Assembly: GCF_019511645.1 (NCBI RefSeq)
Contig: NZ_JAEUAX010000004.1
Span: 303,938-367,937, forward strand
Reading direction: 5' to 3'
Source: Microbacterium ureisolvens
GTDB lineage: Bacteria; Actinomycetota; Actinomycetes; Actinomycetales; Microbacteriaceae
Length of the DNA: 64,000 nt
Made by a program: the position numbers and the translations under genes. Below, piece after piece: positions 8,811-19,359 of the stretch (positions are counted from its first letter, which is position 1; the number at the start of each line of letters is the position of its first letter). Below the pieces are notes generated by a model that was given only the letters and a program-made list of their open reading frames with translations, was not told the origin of the DNA and made no database searches.

Positions 8811-9056
8811 TCTCCGTCGACTCCTTCTTCCCCCGACAGCGGTTTGTGCGAACCCTCCATTGCCCCCGGGGAACACTCAGCAAGTCCTACACAAACCCGC
8901 CGATGAACCCTTGATTCAGGTAAACCGCTATGGGACGATTGGTGAAGCCGTGTGCTCCCACAGCGACGTGGGGCGAGATCTTCTCGCACATCCCACAGGG
9001 TACCGGACCCGAACCGGGCCCCTCATCCCCACCCCTCTGTCACAAGGAGCACCACC

Positions 9057-9305
9057 ATGGACTGGCGCGACAAGGCCGCCTGCCTGACCGTCGACCCCGA
9101 ACTGTTCTTCCCCGTGGGGAACACCGGACCGGCCGTCGATCAGATCGAGAAGGCCAAGTCGGTGTGCGCACGCTGCACCGTCACCGAGATCTGCCTTCAG
9201 TACGCCCTCGAGACCGGCCAGGACTCGGGCGTGTGGGGCGGGCTCTCCGAGGACGAGCGCCGCGCCCTCAAGCGCCGCGCCGCCCGCGCGCGCCGCGCCT
9301 CCTGA
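9057..9305 (+). CDS. whiB1: WhiB1-type iron-sulfur transcription regulator
   Basis: 82 residues beginning MDWRDKAACLTVDPELFFPVG, very close to WhiB1/WblE. The four cluster ligands are C9, C37, C40 and C46. They are followed by the turn GVWGG and a basic tail SEDERRALKRRAARARR. In the family it binds a nitric-oxide-sensitive [4Fe-4S] cluster and the primary sigma factor. The ribosome-binding site AAGGAGC lies 8 bases before the ATG. A roughly 250-bp leader (8811-9056) precedes it, in which I could not fix one promoter. Confidence 0.95.
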   Translation: MDWRDKAACLTVDPELFFPVGNTGPAVDQIEKAKSVCARCTVTEICLQYALETGQDSGVWGGLSEDERRALKRRAARARRAS

Positions 9306-9328
9306 TCCTCAAGGCGCCACACAGCATT

Positions 9329-9367
9329 CGATGAGCGGATGTCGCAGATCGTGGCATCCGCTCATCG
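9329..9367. terminator. Bidirectional hairpin terminator between whiB1 and pdtaS
   Basis: Perfect 13-bp arms CGATGAGCGGATG and CATCCGCTCATCG are separated by 13 bases, in the gap between two convergent genes. ACAG...CTGT outside the arms can extend the stem. There is no clear U tract, as is usual in actinobacteria. Confidence 0.75.
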
Positions 9368-9370
9368 CTG

Positions 9371-10855
9371 TCAATTCTTCGCGCGCTCGATGTAGCGCAG
9401 CGGGATGTCGATCGTGACCTCCGTGCCACTGCCCATGATCGTGTGCCAGTCGATCGTGCCGCCGAGCTCTCCCTGGATCAGGGTGCGCACGATCTGAGTG
9501 CCGAGGCCGCGGCCGACCTGACCTTCCGGCAGGCCGGAGCCGGTGTCGCGCACACGCACCTCGAGGCGGTCGTCGGAACGCTCGGCGATGATCTCGACGT
9601 CGCCCTCCTGACCGGCGAGCCCGTGCTCGACGGCGTTCGTGACGAGCTCGGTGAGAGCCAGGGCGAGGGGCGTCGCGTACTCGCTGGGGAGGGTGCCGAA
9701 GCGGCCCGTGGAGTGGGTCTTCGCGCGCGTGTTGGGGGCTGCGGCGACCTCGGCGACGAGCTTGAGCACGCGCGCGAACACCTCGTCGAAGTCCACGTTC
9801 TGCGCGAGGCCCTCCGAGAGCGTGTCGTGCACGACAGCAATGGCCGACACGCGCCGCATGGCCTGTGTGAGCGCGTCGCGGGCCTCCTCCGTGTGGGAGC
9901 GGCGGGCCTGGATGCGCAGCAGCGACGCGACGGTCTGAAGGTTGTTCTTGACCCGGTGGTGGATCTCACGGATCGTCGCGTCCTTGGTGATGAGCTCCTG
10001 CTCCTGGTGGCGGATCTCCGTGACGTCGCGGCACAGGACGATCGCCCCGATGCGCGTGCCGTGATCGCGCAGCGGGATCGTTCGCAGCGACACCGTGACG
10101 CCGCGTGCCTCGAGGTCGGCGCGCCACGGCGCGCGGCCGGTCACCACGACCGGCAGCGACTCGTCGAACTGGCGCTTCGTGGGCAGGATGCCCGTCACGA
10201 CCTCGACCAGGGATTCCCCCTCGAGCTCGTCGTCGAAGCCGAGACGGTTGAACGCCGACAGGGCGTTAGGGCTGGCGAAGGTGGTGATGCCGTCGACGTC
10301 CAGGCGCACCAGGCCGTCCGACGCTCGGGGCGCCCCGCGGCGCGGCGAGGTGGGCGCCGTCAGGTCGGGGAAGTCGCCCGACGCGATCATGCCGAACAGA
10401 TCATCGGCGCAATCGTTGAACGTGATCTGCTGCCGCGAGGGCGTGCGCGCCTCTCCGAGGTTGGTGTGGCGGGTGATCACGCCGATCACCGACACCTCCT
10501 TCCCGCTCTTGCGGGCTACCGGCACCGCGCGCACACGCGTCGGGGTCTCTTCGAACCAGTCCGGCGAAGCCGAGTCGACGATGAGGCCCGTCTGGAACGC
10601 CTCGCGCACCTGCGTGCGCCACTGCGGCCGCACGCGGTCGCCGACGATGTCGCGGTAGAAGAGTGTCGCCGCGCCGCCCGGCCGCGTGTGGGCGACGGCG
10701 ACGAAGGAGTCGTCGGAGGTCGGCACCCAGAGCACGATGTCGGCGAAAGCCAGATCGGCGAGGAGCTGGCCGTCCCCCGCGAGACGGTGCAGCCACTCCA
10801 CGTCCTCTTCACTGGAGCGGCCCTGGGCGTAAACGAGATCGCTGAGGGTCGACAC
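9371..10855 (-). CDS. pdtaS: Sensor histidine kinase PdtaS
   Basis: A 494-residue cytosolic kinase with GTG start. An N-terminal GAF-like domain (about 1-150) is followed by a PAS domain (about 180-285), a HisKA_2 box REIHHRVKNNLQ with the phospho-acceptor at H299 or H300, and a C-terminal HATPase (VTNAVEHG, DTGSGLP, GLGTQIV). No membrane segment is seen. In mycobacteria PdtaS phosphorylates PdtaR, an ANTAR RNA-binding anti-terminator, in response to copper and nitric oxide. The pdtaR partner is not in this window. The whiB1-pdtaS pairing matches the mycobacterial order. Confidence 0.93.
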   Translation of the reverse strand: MSTLSDLVYAQGRSSEEDVEWLHRLAGDGQLLADLAFADIVLWVPTSDDSFVAVAHTRPGGAATLFYRDIVGDRVRPQWRTQVREAFQTGLIVDSASPDWFEETPTRVRAVPVARKSGKEVSVIGVITRHTNLGEARTPSRQQITFNDCADDLFGMIASGDFPDLTAPTSPRRGAPRASDGLVRLDVDGITTFASPNALSAFNRLGFDDELEGESLVEVVTGILPTKRQFDESLPVVVTGRAPWRADLEARGVTVSLRTIPLRDHGTRIGAIVLCRDVTEIRHQEQELITKDATIREIHHRVKNNLQTVASLLRIQARRSHTEEARDALTQAMRRVSAIAVVHDTLSEGLAQNVDFDEVFARVLKLVAEVAAAPNTRAKTHSTGRFGTLPSEYATPLALALTELVTNAVEHGLAGQEGDVEIIAERSDDRLEVRVRDTGSGLPEGQVGRGLGTQIVRTLIQGELGGTIDWHTIMGSGTEVTIDIPLRYIERAKN

Positions 10856-10879
10856 GCCCCCTAGCCTAGAGCGCGCTGC

Positions 10880-12193
10880 TCACACGACCCGTTCGCCGAC
10901 ACGTGCCGCCTCGTCGGTGCCGACGTGCGCCGGTCGCCCGGACCGGCCACCGTGAACGCCCCGCCGCCTCGCCTTCGCGCCCCGCTGCGGCTCCGGCGCC
11001 GGCACGATCGCCTCGCCCACGAAGCGCCGCAGTGCGAGCGTGAACGGCGATCGCGGGGCGACGTCGGCGATCGGCTGCGACGCGAGGATCGCGGCATCCG
11101 CTGATCTCGGATCCTGCGGCAGGAACCACACGTCCTCGATGCCGCCGAAGCGGTCGAGGGTCCGGCGCACCTGTCCGCGGGCGTCGATGCCGAGCGTCCC
11201 GGGGCGCAGCCGGTTGGCGACGACCGCCACCGGGGTCGCCCCGATGGTGGCGCGCAGGTTGGCGTGCCCACGCAGGAACCGTGCGACGCCGACGGGGTCG
11301 GCCGCGACCACCGCCACCACGAGGTCGGCGGCGCGCAGCGCAGCGAGCGTCGCGGCGTTGCGGCGCGGGCCGTCGAGGTCGCTCATGATCTCTTCGTCGC
11401 GCTCGAGCGACGACGAGACATCCACCACCGTGTAGTCGGCCCACTCTCGACAGGCGGCGAGTGCGGCGCCCACACGCCGGTCGCTCAGCTCCGGCCAGCG
11501 GGAGGGCCGGTTGATGCCCGTCAGCACGTCGACGCCGGTGCGGCCCAGAGGCACGGCGATGCGGGTGAGCTCGCGCGCGTCGAGGCCGGCGAGCTCGGCC
11601 TGCCGGCACGCGGCGGCGAACCCCGGGCCCTCGTCGGCGAGGCCGAGGGTCAGCGCGAGCGACGGAGCGATCGTGTCGGCGTCGACGAGCGCGACGTGGC
11701 GTCCGCCGCGCGCGAGCTCGACGGCCAGCTCCGCCGCGACCGTGGAGCGGCCCGGTGCGCCGGCAGGGCCCCACACCGCGATCACCCGAGGCTGAGGGCG
11801 CACGCGCGCTGCGGGTGCGGATGCCCGGGGTGCGGACGAGAGCGCCGCGGCGATGCGCCACGGCTCGGCGTGCAGGCTCAGCGGGGCCTCGAGTCCGCAC
11901 GATGCGGCGATCCGCTCCCCCGCCGCGTCTTCGACCAGCGGGACGACGCGTGTACCGGCACGGTCGCAGAGCGCGACGACGGTGGGCGACATCGTGGCAC
12001 GCGACACGGCGACCACCAGCGCGTCGGCGTCGGCGAGGGCACGGAGCACCGACTCGGCGTCGGCGCCCAGCATCCCATCCGCCGCGGCGAGGGCGGGAGC
12101 GGATGCCGCGACCTCCGCGATCACGTCGATCCCCTCGCGACGCAGCCCTTCGGCGAGGGGCTGGGCGTCGTCGACCGCGACGACGACCCTCAC
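10880..12193 (-). CDS. ParA/CpaE-like ATPase with deviant Walker A
   Basis: 437 residues. The first about 135 form a small alpha/beta domain ending in a Pro/Ala linker. The MinD/ParA-type ATPase follows from about 137, with P-loop GPAGAPGRST, then LVDADT and YTVVDVSSSL. The usual lysine in the G(K/R)(T/S) position is arginine. The tail is basic and disordered (PAPEPQRGAKARRRG). Its start overlaps the stop of the SAF-domain gene upstream. CpaE-like ATPases place Flp/Tad pili, but no tad genes are visible, so the pair is an orphan; membrane localisation or secretion may be its role (inference). Confidence 0.75.
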   Translation of the reverse strand: MRVVVAVDDAQPLAEGLRREGIDVIAEVAASAPALAAADGMLGADAESVLRALADADALVVAVSRATMSPTVVALCDRAGTRVVPLVEDAAGERIAASCGLEAPLSLHAEPWRIAAALSSAPRASAPAARVRPQPRVIAVWGPAGAPGRSTVAAELAVELARGGRHVALVDADTIAPSLALTLGLADEGPGFAAACRQAELAGLDARELTRIAVPLGRTGVDVLTGINRPSRWPELSDRRVGAALAACREWADYTVVDVSSSLERDEEIMSDLDGPRRNAATLAALRAADLVVAVVAADPVGVARFLRGHANLRATIGATPVAVVANRLRPGTLGIDARGQVRRTLDRFGGIEDVWFLPQDPRSADAAILASQPIADVAPRSPFTLALRRFVGEAIVPAPEPQRGAKARRRGVHGGRSGRPAHVGTDEAARVGERVV

Positions 12194-12822
12194 GAGCCGG
12201 ACCCTGTCGTGGGAACGATGGACAGCGCCGACTCGTCGGCCATCGCGGCGAGGGTGGCGGGCACGTCCGCCCGCGGGATCACGAGTTCGAGGGCGGCCGC
12301 ACCGCCCCCGATCATGGAGTCGTCGCGCGTCACGGACACGACGGTGGCGTCGGCGACCAGGATGCGCGGCTCGTCGTACGCGCCCTGTTCCAGAAGGGGA
12401 GCCGACCAGACTTCGACGACGCTGCCCGCGTCGACCGATGCCGGCACGTCGACGGCGCTGCGGACCACGACGCTCGTGGTGCGTGCGGAGGCGGGGTCGC
12501 CGACGGATGCTGCGGGCACCAGTTCCCCCGCCTCGATCGTGCGCGTCGCGACCACGGGCTCGTCGAGGCCGTCGGCCGTGAGGTAGGTGCCGGCCAGGGC
12601 ACCGAGCGCGACGTCGACGACCTTCAGATCGCCGGTGCCGATCGCCTCACCCGGGACGATCGTGTGCGCGGCGGCGTACACCGGGACGGTCTGGCGCGCG
12701 GCCGAGACGACGAGCCACACGCCGACGACGGATGCGGCCACCAGGAGCACACCGAGGAAGAACCGGGCGTCGCCCCAGAAGGCGCGGCGCGGGGTGCGGA
12801 CGGGATCGTGGGCGGCGGTCAT
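12190..12822 (-). CDS. SAF-domain membrane protein (CpaB-like)
   Basis: A 210-residue single-pass protein: a basic N terminus, one membrane helix at about 20-43 (ARFFLGVLLVAASVVGVWLV), then an extracytoplasmic SAF domain (about 50-115, AHTIVPGEAIGTGDLKVVDV) and a beta-rich remainder. SAF domains occur in CpaB pilus-assembly proteins and in sialic-acid/antifreeze-like folds. It overlaps the downstream ATPase by 4 bases, so the two are coupled. Without other pilus genes I cannot assign a pilus role. Confidence 0.75.
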   Translation of the reverse strand: MTAAHDPVRTPRRAFWGDARFFLGVLLVAASVVGVWLVVSAARQTVPVYAAAHTIVPGEAIGTGDLKVVDVALGALAGTYLTADGLDEPVVATRTIEAGELVPAASVGDPASARTTSVVVRSAVDVPASVDAGSVVEVWSAPLLEQGAYDEPRILVADATVVSVTRDDSMIGGGAAALELVIPRADVPATLAAMADESALSIVPTTGSGS

Positions 12823-12861
12823 GCGTCCATCGTCGCGGACTCGTCGCGAGGGCGTCGGGCG

Positions 12862-12870
12862 TTATCCACA
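12862..12870 (+). promoter_or_regulatory. Consensus DnaA box
   Basis: A perfect TTATCCACA in the 98-bp divergent gap between the SAF gene and the small HTH gene. A second perfect copy is at 13897-13905. No origin genes are nearby; binding is unproven. Confidence 0.4.
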
Positions 12871-12920
12871 GGGGTGAGGGGGCCCGGCCCGCTCTGGGGA
12901 GGCGGGTCCATAATGGGGGC

Positions 12921-13202
12921 ATGTCAGATGACCCGACGTCCGACGTGCGGCTGTACGCACCCGCCCAGGTGGGCGAGGTGCTCGGCGTGTCGGTCGACGA
13001 GGTCATGGCACTGGTGCACGAAGGCCGTCTGCGGGGCCTGCGCGTCGGCGCGCCGGCGCGCTGGCGGATCGATGCCGCGAGCGTCGGCGAGTATCTCGAC
13101 GACCAGGCCGAGGAGGCGCGACGCATGGCGCTGTGGCGTCAGTCCCAGACCGCGAGCTTCCCCGAGCTGTGGGGCGGGCGGATCGTCCGGCACCCGGACT
13201 GA
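12921..13202 (+). CDS. Small helix-turn-helix protein, excisionase/MerR-like (HTH_17)
   Basis: A 93-residue DNA-binding protein. Residues about 10-58 (LYAPAQVGEVLGVSVDEVMALVHEGRLRGLRV, ending in RWRIDAASVGEYL) follow the winged-HTH pattern of excisionase and BldC-type proteins. A short acidic/Trp tail FPELWGGRIV closes it. No integrase is nearby, so a chromosomal regulator is more likely than a phage excisionase. The start ATG at 12921 fits the beginning of the domain. Targets are unknown. Confidence 0.8.
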   Translation: MSDDPTSDVRLYAPAQVGEVLGVSVDEVMALVHEGRLRGLRVGAPARWRIDAASVGEYLDDQAEEARRMALWRQSQTASFPELWGGRIVRHPD

Positions 13203-13247
13203 GCCCGGGAACACTCCGAACGCGGGGGCCGGCGTGCCGGCCGCAGG

Positions 13248-13856
13248 TCACGGGACCACGGGCGCTTCGTCGGCCCGGACCCAGGCGATCGCCGTGTAGG
13301 GCACCAGCCGATAGCCCGACACGGCGTCGGCGCGTCGGGGTGCGCCCTGGTCGTGCACGGCGAGGTCGAGGTGGTCCGCCCCGGCGCGATCGATCGTGCC
13401 GGTGAGGACCCGCCCCGAGACGAGGTGCACGGCGACCCCCGCCCGCCGGCGCACGAGGTCGCGCAGCACGAAGCCGAGAGTGAGCCGGTCGGCGAGGGGC
13501 GAGCGCGGCGGTGCGGGGCGCGCCGTGCGCAGGAGGTCGGCGTGCGGCATGCCGATCGCGCCGATCGCGCCGAAGGGGACCACGACCGCGCCGCCGGGTC
13601 CGTCGGCGAGCGCGAGGGCGACCCAGTCGGCTCCCACCCCTGTCACCGACGCGCGCAGCGTCGCGCCGTCGGCGAGATCAAACGAGGCGACCGTCGGCGC
13701 CGCTCCGTCGCGGGCGGCGAGGAGCGTCAGCCGCTCCGAGAGCTGCACCCGCGACAGCCGCAGGCGTTCGGCTTCGGTGTCGAGCGCGGCGCGCTCCGCC
13801 TCCCACTCGGAGGCGAGCTGATCCTCGAGGTCGTCGAAGAAGCGGTCCCAGCGCAC
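13248..13856 (-). CDS. Conserved hypothetical cytoplasmic protein
   Basis: 202 residues, MRWDRFFDDLEDQLASEWEA at the N terminus. The first about 50 residues are charged and helical, probably coiled-coil. The remainder is beta-rich with repeated hydrophobic-Gly patterns (VGADWVALALADG, GAVVVPFGAIGAIGMP, HLVSGRVLTGTIDRAGADHLDLAVHD), suggesting small barrel/Sm-like folds. No signal peptide or catalytic motif is seen. It is divergent from the Rv3235-like gene across a 129-bp gap holding a DnaA box. Confidence 0.75.
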   Translation of the reverse strand: MRWDRFFDDLEDQLASEWEAERAALDTEAERLRLSRVQLSERLTLLAARDGAAPTVASFDLADGATLRASVTGVGADWVALALADGPGGAVVVPFGAIGAIGMPHADLLRTARPAPPRSPLADRLTLGFVLRDLVRRRAGVAVHLVSGRVLTGTIDRAGADHLDLAVHDQGAPRRADAVSGYRLVPYTAIAWVRADEAPVVP

Positions 13857-13896
13857 TCAGCGAGAGTAGGGCACCACGGCCGATCGGTCCGCGAGT

Positions 13897-13905
13897 TATC
13901 CACAG
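13897..13905 (+). promoter_or_regulatory. Consensus DnaA box
   Basis: A second perfect TTATCCACA, in the divergent gap 13857-13985, 1,035 bp from the copy at 12862. Confidence 0.4.
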
Positions 13906-13985
13906 CCCACCGGGTCGGATTTTCCTGAGAGTTCGCTGTGTGGTCTACTGTCCGGGAAGACATCCCCCTGTCGAGATTGGCACCC

Positions 13986-14426
13986 ATGGCACCGACGCCC
14001 GCGGGCACCGCCCGCGCACCGTATGCATCCCGCAGCAGCGCGCAGGTCGCAGAGTTCTTCGCGCCGCAGCGGACGCCGTCCATCGCCCTCCCTGATTCGG
14101 AGACGTTCCTGCGCAACCTCACCGTGGGCGTGCTCGAGGTCTTCGCGGGCGTCCGTGAGGTCGACCAGCTCGCTCGCTGGCTCACCGAGGACGCCTACCG
14201 CAAGCTCGTCACGCGCGCGAACCTCGCGACGCGTGCACGCAGCGCGCGCGGCGTGGCGGCGAAGCGACCGGTGCACGCGATCATGTCGGTGCACGAGTCC
14301 TCCCCCGCCGACGGCATCATCGAAGCGGTCATCGTCGTCCGCGGACCCGCGCGCACCCGCGCCCTCGCCGTGCGGATCGAGGGCATGGACAGCCGCTGGC
14401 GCGCGACCTCGCTCGCGCTGCTCTGA
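13986..14426 (+). CDS. Rv3235-family protein
   Basis: 146 residues. An unstructured N terminus precedes a compact domain of about 100 residues (FLRNLTVGVLEVFAGVREVDQLARWLTEDAYRKL; then VHESSPADGIIEAVIVVRGPARTRALAVRIEG; ending RWRATSLALL). This is the pattern of the small actinobacterial Rv3235 family found upstream of secA. Function is unknown. ATG 13986 is chosen; a GTG in frame at 13938 would add 16 residues but has no better ribosome-binding site. TACTGT at about 13946 is a possible -10. Confidence 0.75.
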   Translation: MAPTPAGTARAPYASRSSAQVAEFFAPQRTPSIALPDSETFLRNLTVGVLEVFAGVREVDQLARWLTEDAYRKLVTRANLATRARSARGVAAKRPVHAIMSVHESSPADGIIEAVIVVRGPARTRALAVRIEGMDSRWRATSLALL

Positions 14427-14430
14427 CGCC

Positions 14431-14468
14431 CCGCCGGCACCGCGCACCCCCGCCGGCACCGCGCACCC
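14431..14468 (+). repeat. Perfect 19-bp tandem duplication
   Basis: CCGCCGGCACCGCGCACCC occurs twice head-to-tail (14431-14449 and 14450-14468), starting four bases after the Rv3235-like stop codon. It is probably a replication-slippage product; no function is apparent. Confidence 0.8.
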
Positions 14469-14506
14469 GTCCAGCGCCGTGCGCGCCGGCGCTGCGCCCA
14501 CGATCC

Positions 14507-14548
14507 GACGACGGAACCGGCCCCGACGATGCGGCCGGTCCCGTCGTC
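14507..14548. terminator. Bidirectional hairpin terminator
   Basis: Arms GACGACGGAACCGGCC and GGCCGGTCCCGTCGTC (16 bp, one G-U-compatible mismatch) with a 10-base loop lie between the convergent Rv3235-like gene and the hypothetical gene ending at 14547. Confidence 0.7.
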
Positions 14549-14903
14549 AGCTCTTGTCGTCCTTGTCGATGAGCTCGAGCAGCGACCGCAGAGCGTCGCG
14601 GATCTCGTCGTGGTCGTACTGACCCGCGCGGCTCTCCGCCGAGATGACCCCCGACCGGTGCACCTTCTTGAAGTCGCCCACCGGGAACGAATACGCCTGT
14701 TTCGTCTCCGCGTTCTCGCGATGGTCGATCCCGATGTGCCAGTGGGAGTACTCGGTCCACCCTTCTCGCTCGATGAACGAGTTCTCCTCGTCGGGGGTCG
14801 GAGCGGCCTCCGACCAATCGTCGCGTTCATCGCGCACGACCTTGCCGTCGCGGATGAGTGCGCGCATGTGGCGTAGCGCCGGCTGGTTCAGCTCGATCGA
14901 CAT
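14547..14903 (-). CDS. Conserved hypothetical protein, 118 aa
   Basis: A soluble, charged protein starting MSIELNQPALRHMRALIRDGKV. A central YSHWHIGIDHRENAETKQAY and a C-terminal helix EIRDALRSLLELIDKDDK are visible. There is no signal peptide, membrane segment or known catalytic motif. The codon pattern is typical of the genome, so I consider it a real gene. It lies downstream of the aminotransferase on the same strand but is separated by a terminator-like hairpin, so it probably has its own promoter. Function unknown. Confidence 0.75.
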   Translation of the reverse strand: MSIELNQPALRHMRALIRDGKVVRDERDDWSEAAPTPDEENSFIEREGWTEYSHWHIGIDHRENAETKQAYSFPVGDFKKVHRSGVISAESRAGQYDHDEIRDALRSLLELIDKDDKS

Positions 14904-14945
14904 GCCGCGAAGCTACGACGCCGTCCCCCGTCACACGAGGGGGTT

Positions 14946-14974
14946 GACGGATGCCGCGGCACGCAGCATCCGTC
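14946..14974 (-). terminator. Terminator-like hairpin after the aminotransferase
   Basis: Perfect 9-bp arms GACGGATGC and GCATCCGTC with an 11-base loop sit immediately downstream of the leftward aminotransferase stop (14978). The right arm overlaps a copy of the recurrent GCAGCATCC motif. Confidence 0.6.
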
Positions 14975-14977
14975 CGG

Positions 14978-16204
14978 TCACTGCTTGTACGACGAGAGGA
15001 AGTTGCCGAGGCGCTCGACGGCCTCCGACAGCACACGCGCCTCGGGCAGTGTGACGATCCGGAGATGGTCGGGGGTCGGCCAGTTGAAGCCGGTCCCCTG
15101 CACGAGCAGCACGTGCTCGGCGACGAGGAAGTCGTAGACGAGCTTGGCGTCGTCGCGGATCTCGTGCACGTTCGGGTCGAGGCGCGGGAACGCGTAGAGC
15201 GCGCCCTGGGGTTTGAGGCATGTGACGCCGGGGATGCTCTCGAGACCTTCCCATGCGGCATCGCGCTGCTCGTGCAGGCGCCCCTCGGGAGCGATGAGCG
15301 CGTCGATCGACTGCACCCCGGAGAGCGCGGCCTGAACGGCGTGCTGGGCCGGAACGTTGGGGCACAGGCGCGTCGACGCGAGCAGCTGGATGCCCTCGAG
15401 GAAGCCGGCGGCGTGCTTCTTGGGTCCGGTGACGACCATCCAGCCAGAGCGGTAGCCGGCGACACGGTAGGTCTTCGACAGGCCGTTGTAGGTGAGGCAC
15501 AGCAGGTCGGGCGCGAGGGTCGCGAGCGGGATGTGCTGCGCCTCGTCGTACAGGATGCGGTCGTAGATCTCGTCGGAGAGCAGCAGCAGCGAGTTCTCGC
15601 GCGCGATGTCGATGATCCCCTGGAGCACCTCGCGGCTGTAGACGGCACCGGTGGGGTTGTTGGGGTTGATCACCACGATGGCCTTGGTGCGCGGCGTCAC
15701 CTTCTCGCGGATGTCCTCCAGGGAGGGCTGCCAGCCGTCGTCGGGGTCGCAGCGGTAATGCACCGGGGTGCCGCCCGCCAGGCTCGTCATCGCCGTCCAC
15801 AGCGGGTAGTCCGGCGCCGGGATCAGGACCTCGTCCCCCTCGTCGAGCAGCGCCTGCATCGTCATGGTGATGAGCTCGGACACCCCGTTGCCGAGGTAGA
15901 CGTCGTCGGGGTCGAACTGCGGAAAGCCCGGCACCTGCTCGTAGCGCGAGACGACCGCGCGCCGCGCGGACATGATGCCCTTGCTGTCGCTGTAGCCGTG
16001 CGCGTGCGGCACGGCCTCGATCATGTCGCGCACGATCTGGAATGGCGCTTCGAATCCGAACACCGCCGGATTGCCGGTGTTGAGCTTGAGGATCGTGTGG
16101 CCCTCGTCCTCCAGACGGTCTGCCTCTGCCAGTGCCTGCCCGCGGATCTCGTAGAGAACGTTCTGGAGCTTGCTCGACTGGTCGAGAGGGCGGAGGGGAC
16201 TCAT
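14978..16204 (-). CDS. PLP-dependent aminotransferase, AlaA/AspC class I
   Basis: A 408-residue fold-type I aminotransferase. It starts MSPLRPLDQSSKLQNVLYEIRG, the N terminus typical of AlaA (glutamate-pyruvate transaminase)-like proteins. The substrate region GNPAVFGFEAP, the NPNNPTG motif, and the PLP-lysine segment YNGLSKTYRVAGYRSGW are all present. The Met at 16204 is chosen over the upstream one (16273), because the extension is Arg-rich and unrelated to the family. It probably makes alanine from pyruvate; the exact substrate is not provable from sequence. Confidence 0.88.
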   Translation of the reverse strand: MSPLRPLDQSSKLQNVLYEIRGQALAEADRLEDEGHTILKLNTGNPAVFGFEAPFQIVRDMIEAVPHAHGYSDSKGIMSARRAVVSRYEQVPGFPQFDPDDVYLGNGVSELITMTMQALLDEGDEVLIPAPDYPLWTAMTSLAGGTPVHYRCDPDDGWQPSLEDIREKVTPRTKAIVVINPNNPTGAVYSREVLQGIIDIARENSLLLLSDEIYDRILYDEAQHIPLATLAPDLLCLTYNGLSKTYRVAGYRSGWMVVTGPKKHAAGFLEGIQLLASTRLCPNVPAQHAVQAALSGVQSIDALIAPEGRLHEQRDAAWEGLESIPGVTCLKPQGALYAFPRLDPNVHEIRDDAKLVYDFLVAEHVLLVQGTGFNWPTPDHLRIVTLPEARVLSEAVERLGNFLSSYKQ

Positions 16205-16241
16205 CGCCCCAGGATATCCGCGGCCGAGGAGGGCCAATGAA

Positions 16242-16276
16242 CGCCGAGTGGCCCGCGCTCCTCGGCGGGCCACCCG
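16242..16276 (-). terminator. Hairpin terminator after secA
   Basis: GTGGCCCGC (16248-16256) pairs with GCGGGCCAC (16265-16273), 9 perfect bp with an 8-base loop, directly downstream of the leftward secA stop. An alternative GCCGAG/CTCGGC pairing overlaps it. Confidence 0.6.
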
Positions 16277-16285
16277 GTCAGTGTC

Positions 16286-19123
<2,838 letters not shown>

Positions 19124-19299
19124 GGAGTGTCTCCATCTTCTGGCTTTCGGGAGCGGCGCAACGGCGCCAGTGCCGCCCGGGTGCATGGCCCCAGGCATAC
19201 CTGCCTATGTTATCCACCCGTGACCTTGGTGTGCGCTGGGTGTGCAGCGCACGCACGCGAGCGCTGGACACGCGCAAGGCGCATGCGTCCGGTTGCATT

Positions 19300-19338
19300 C
19301 CGAGTATGCATATACTCGGTGACTACATACTCGGTATG
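19300..19338. promoter_or_regulatory. Palindromic operator, probably PadR, before the ABC operon
   Basis: CCGAGTAT-GCAT-ATACTCGG (19300-19319) is a perfect palindrome with a 4-base centre. A second element CATAC-TCG-GTATG (19326-19338) repeats the TACTCGG half-site. TATACT inside the first palindrome could be the -10 box. The arrangement lies 22-60 bases before the first gene of an operon that encodes a PadR regulator, so autorepression is likely but inferred. Confidence 0.6.
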
Positions 19339-19359
19339 CCCCTACGGAGAGGTTGCGAC

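Noticed and set aside
12921..13202. HTH gene as a phage excisionase
   Set aside because: No integrase, attachment repeats or phage genes nearby; HTH_17 proteins are common chromosomal regulators.
19210..19218. TTATCCACC as a third DnaA box
   Set aside because: One mismatch from consensus and found in the secA/ABC gap; too weak to claim.
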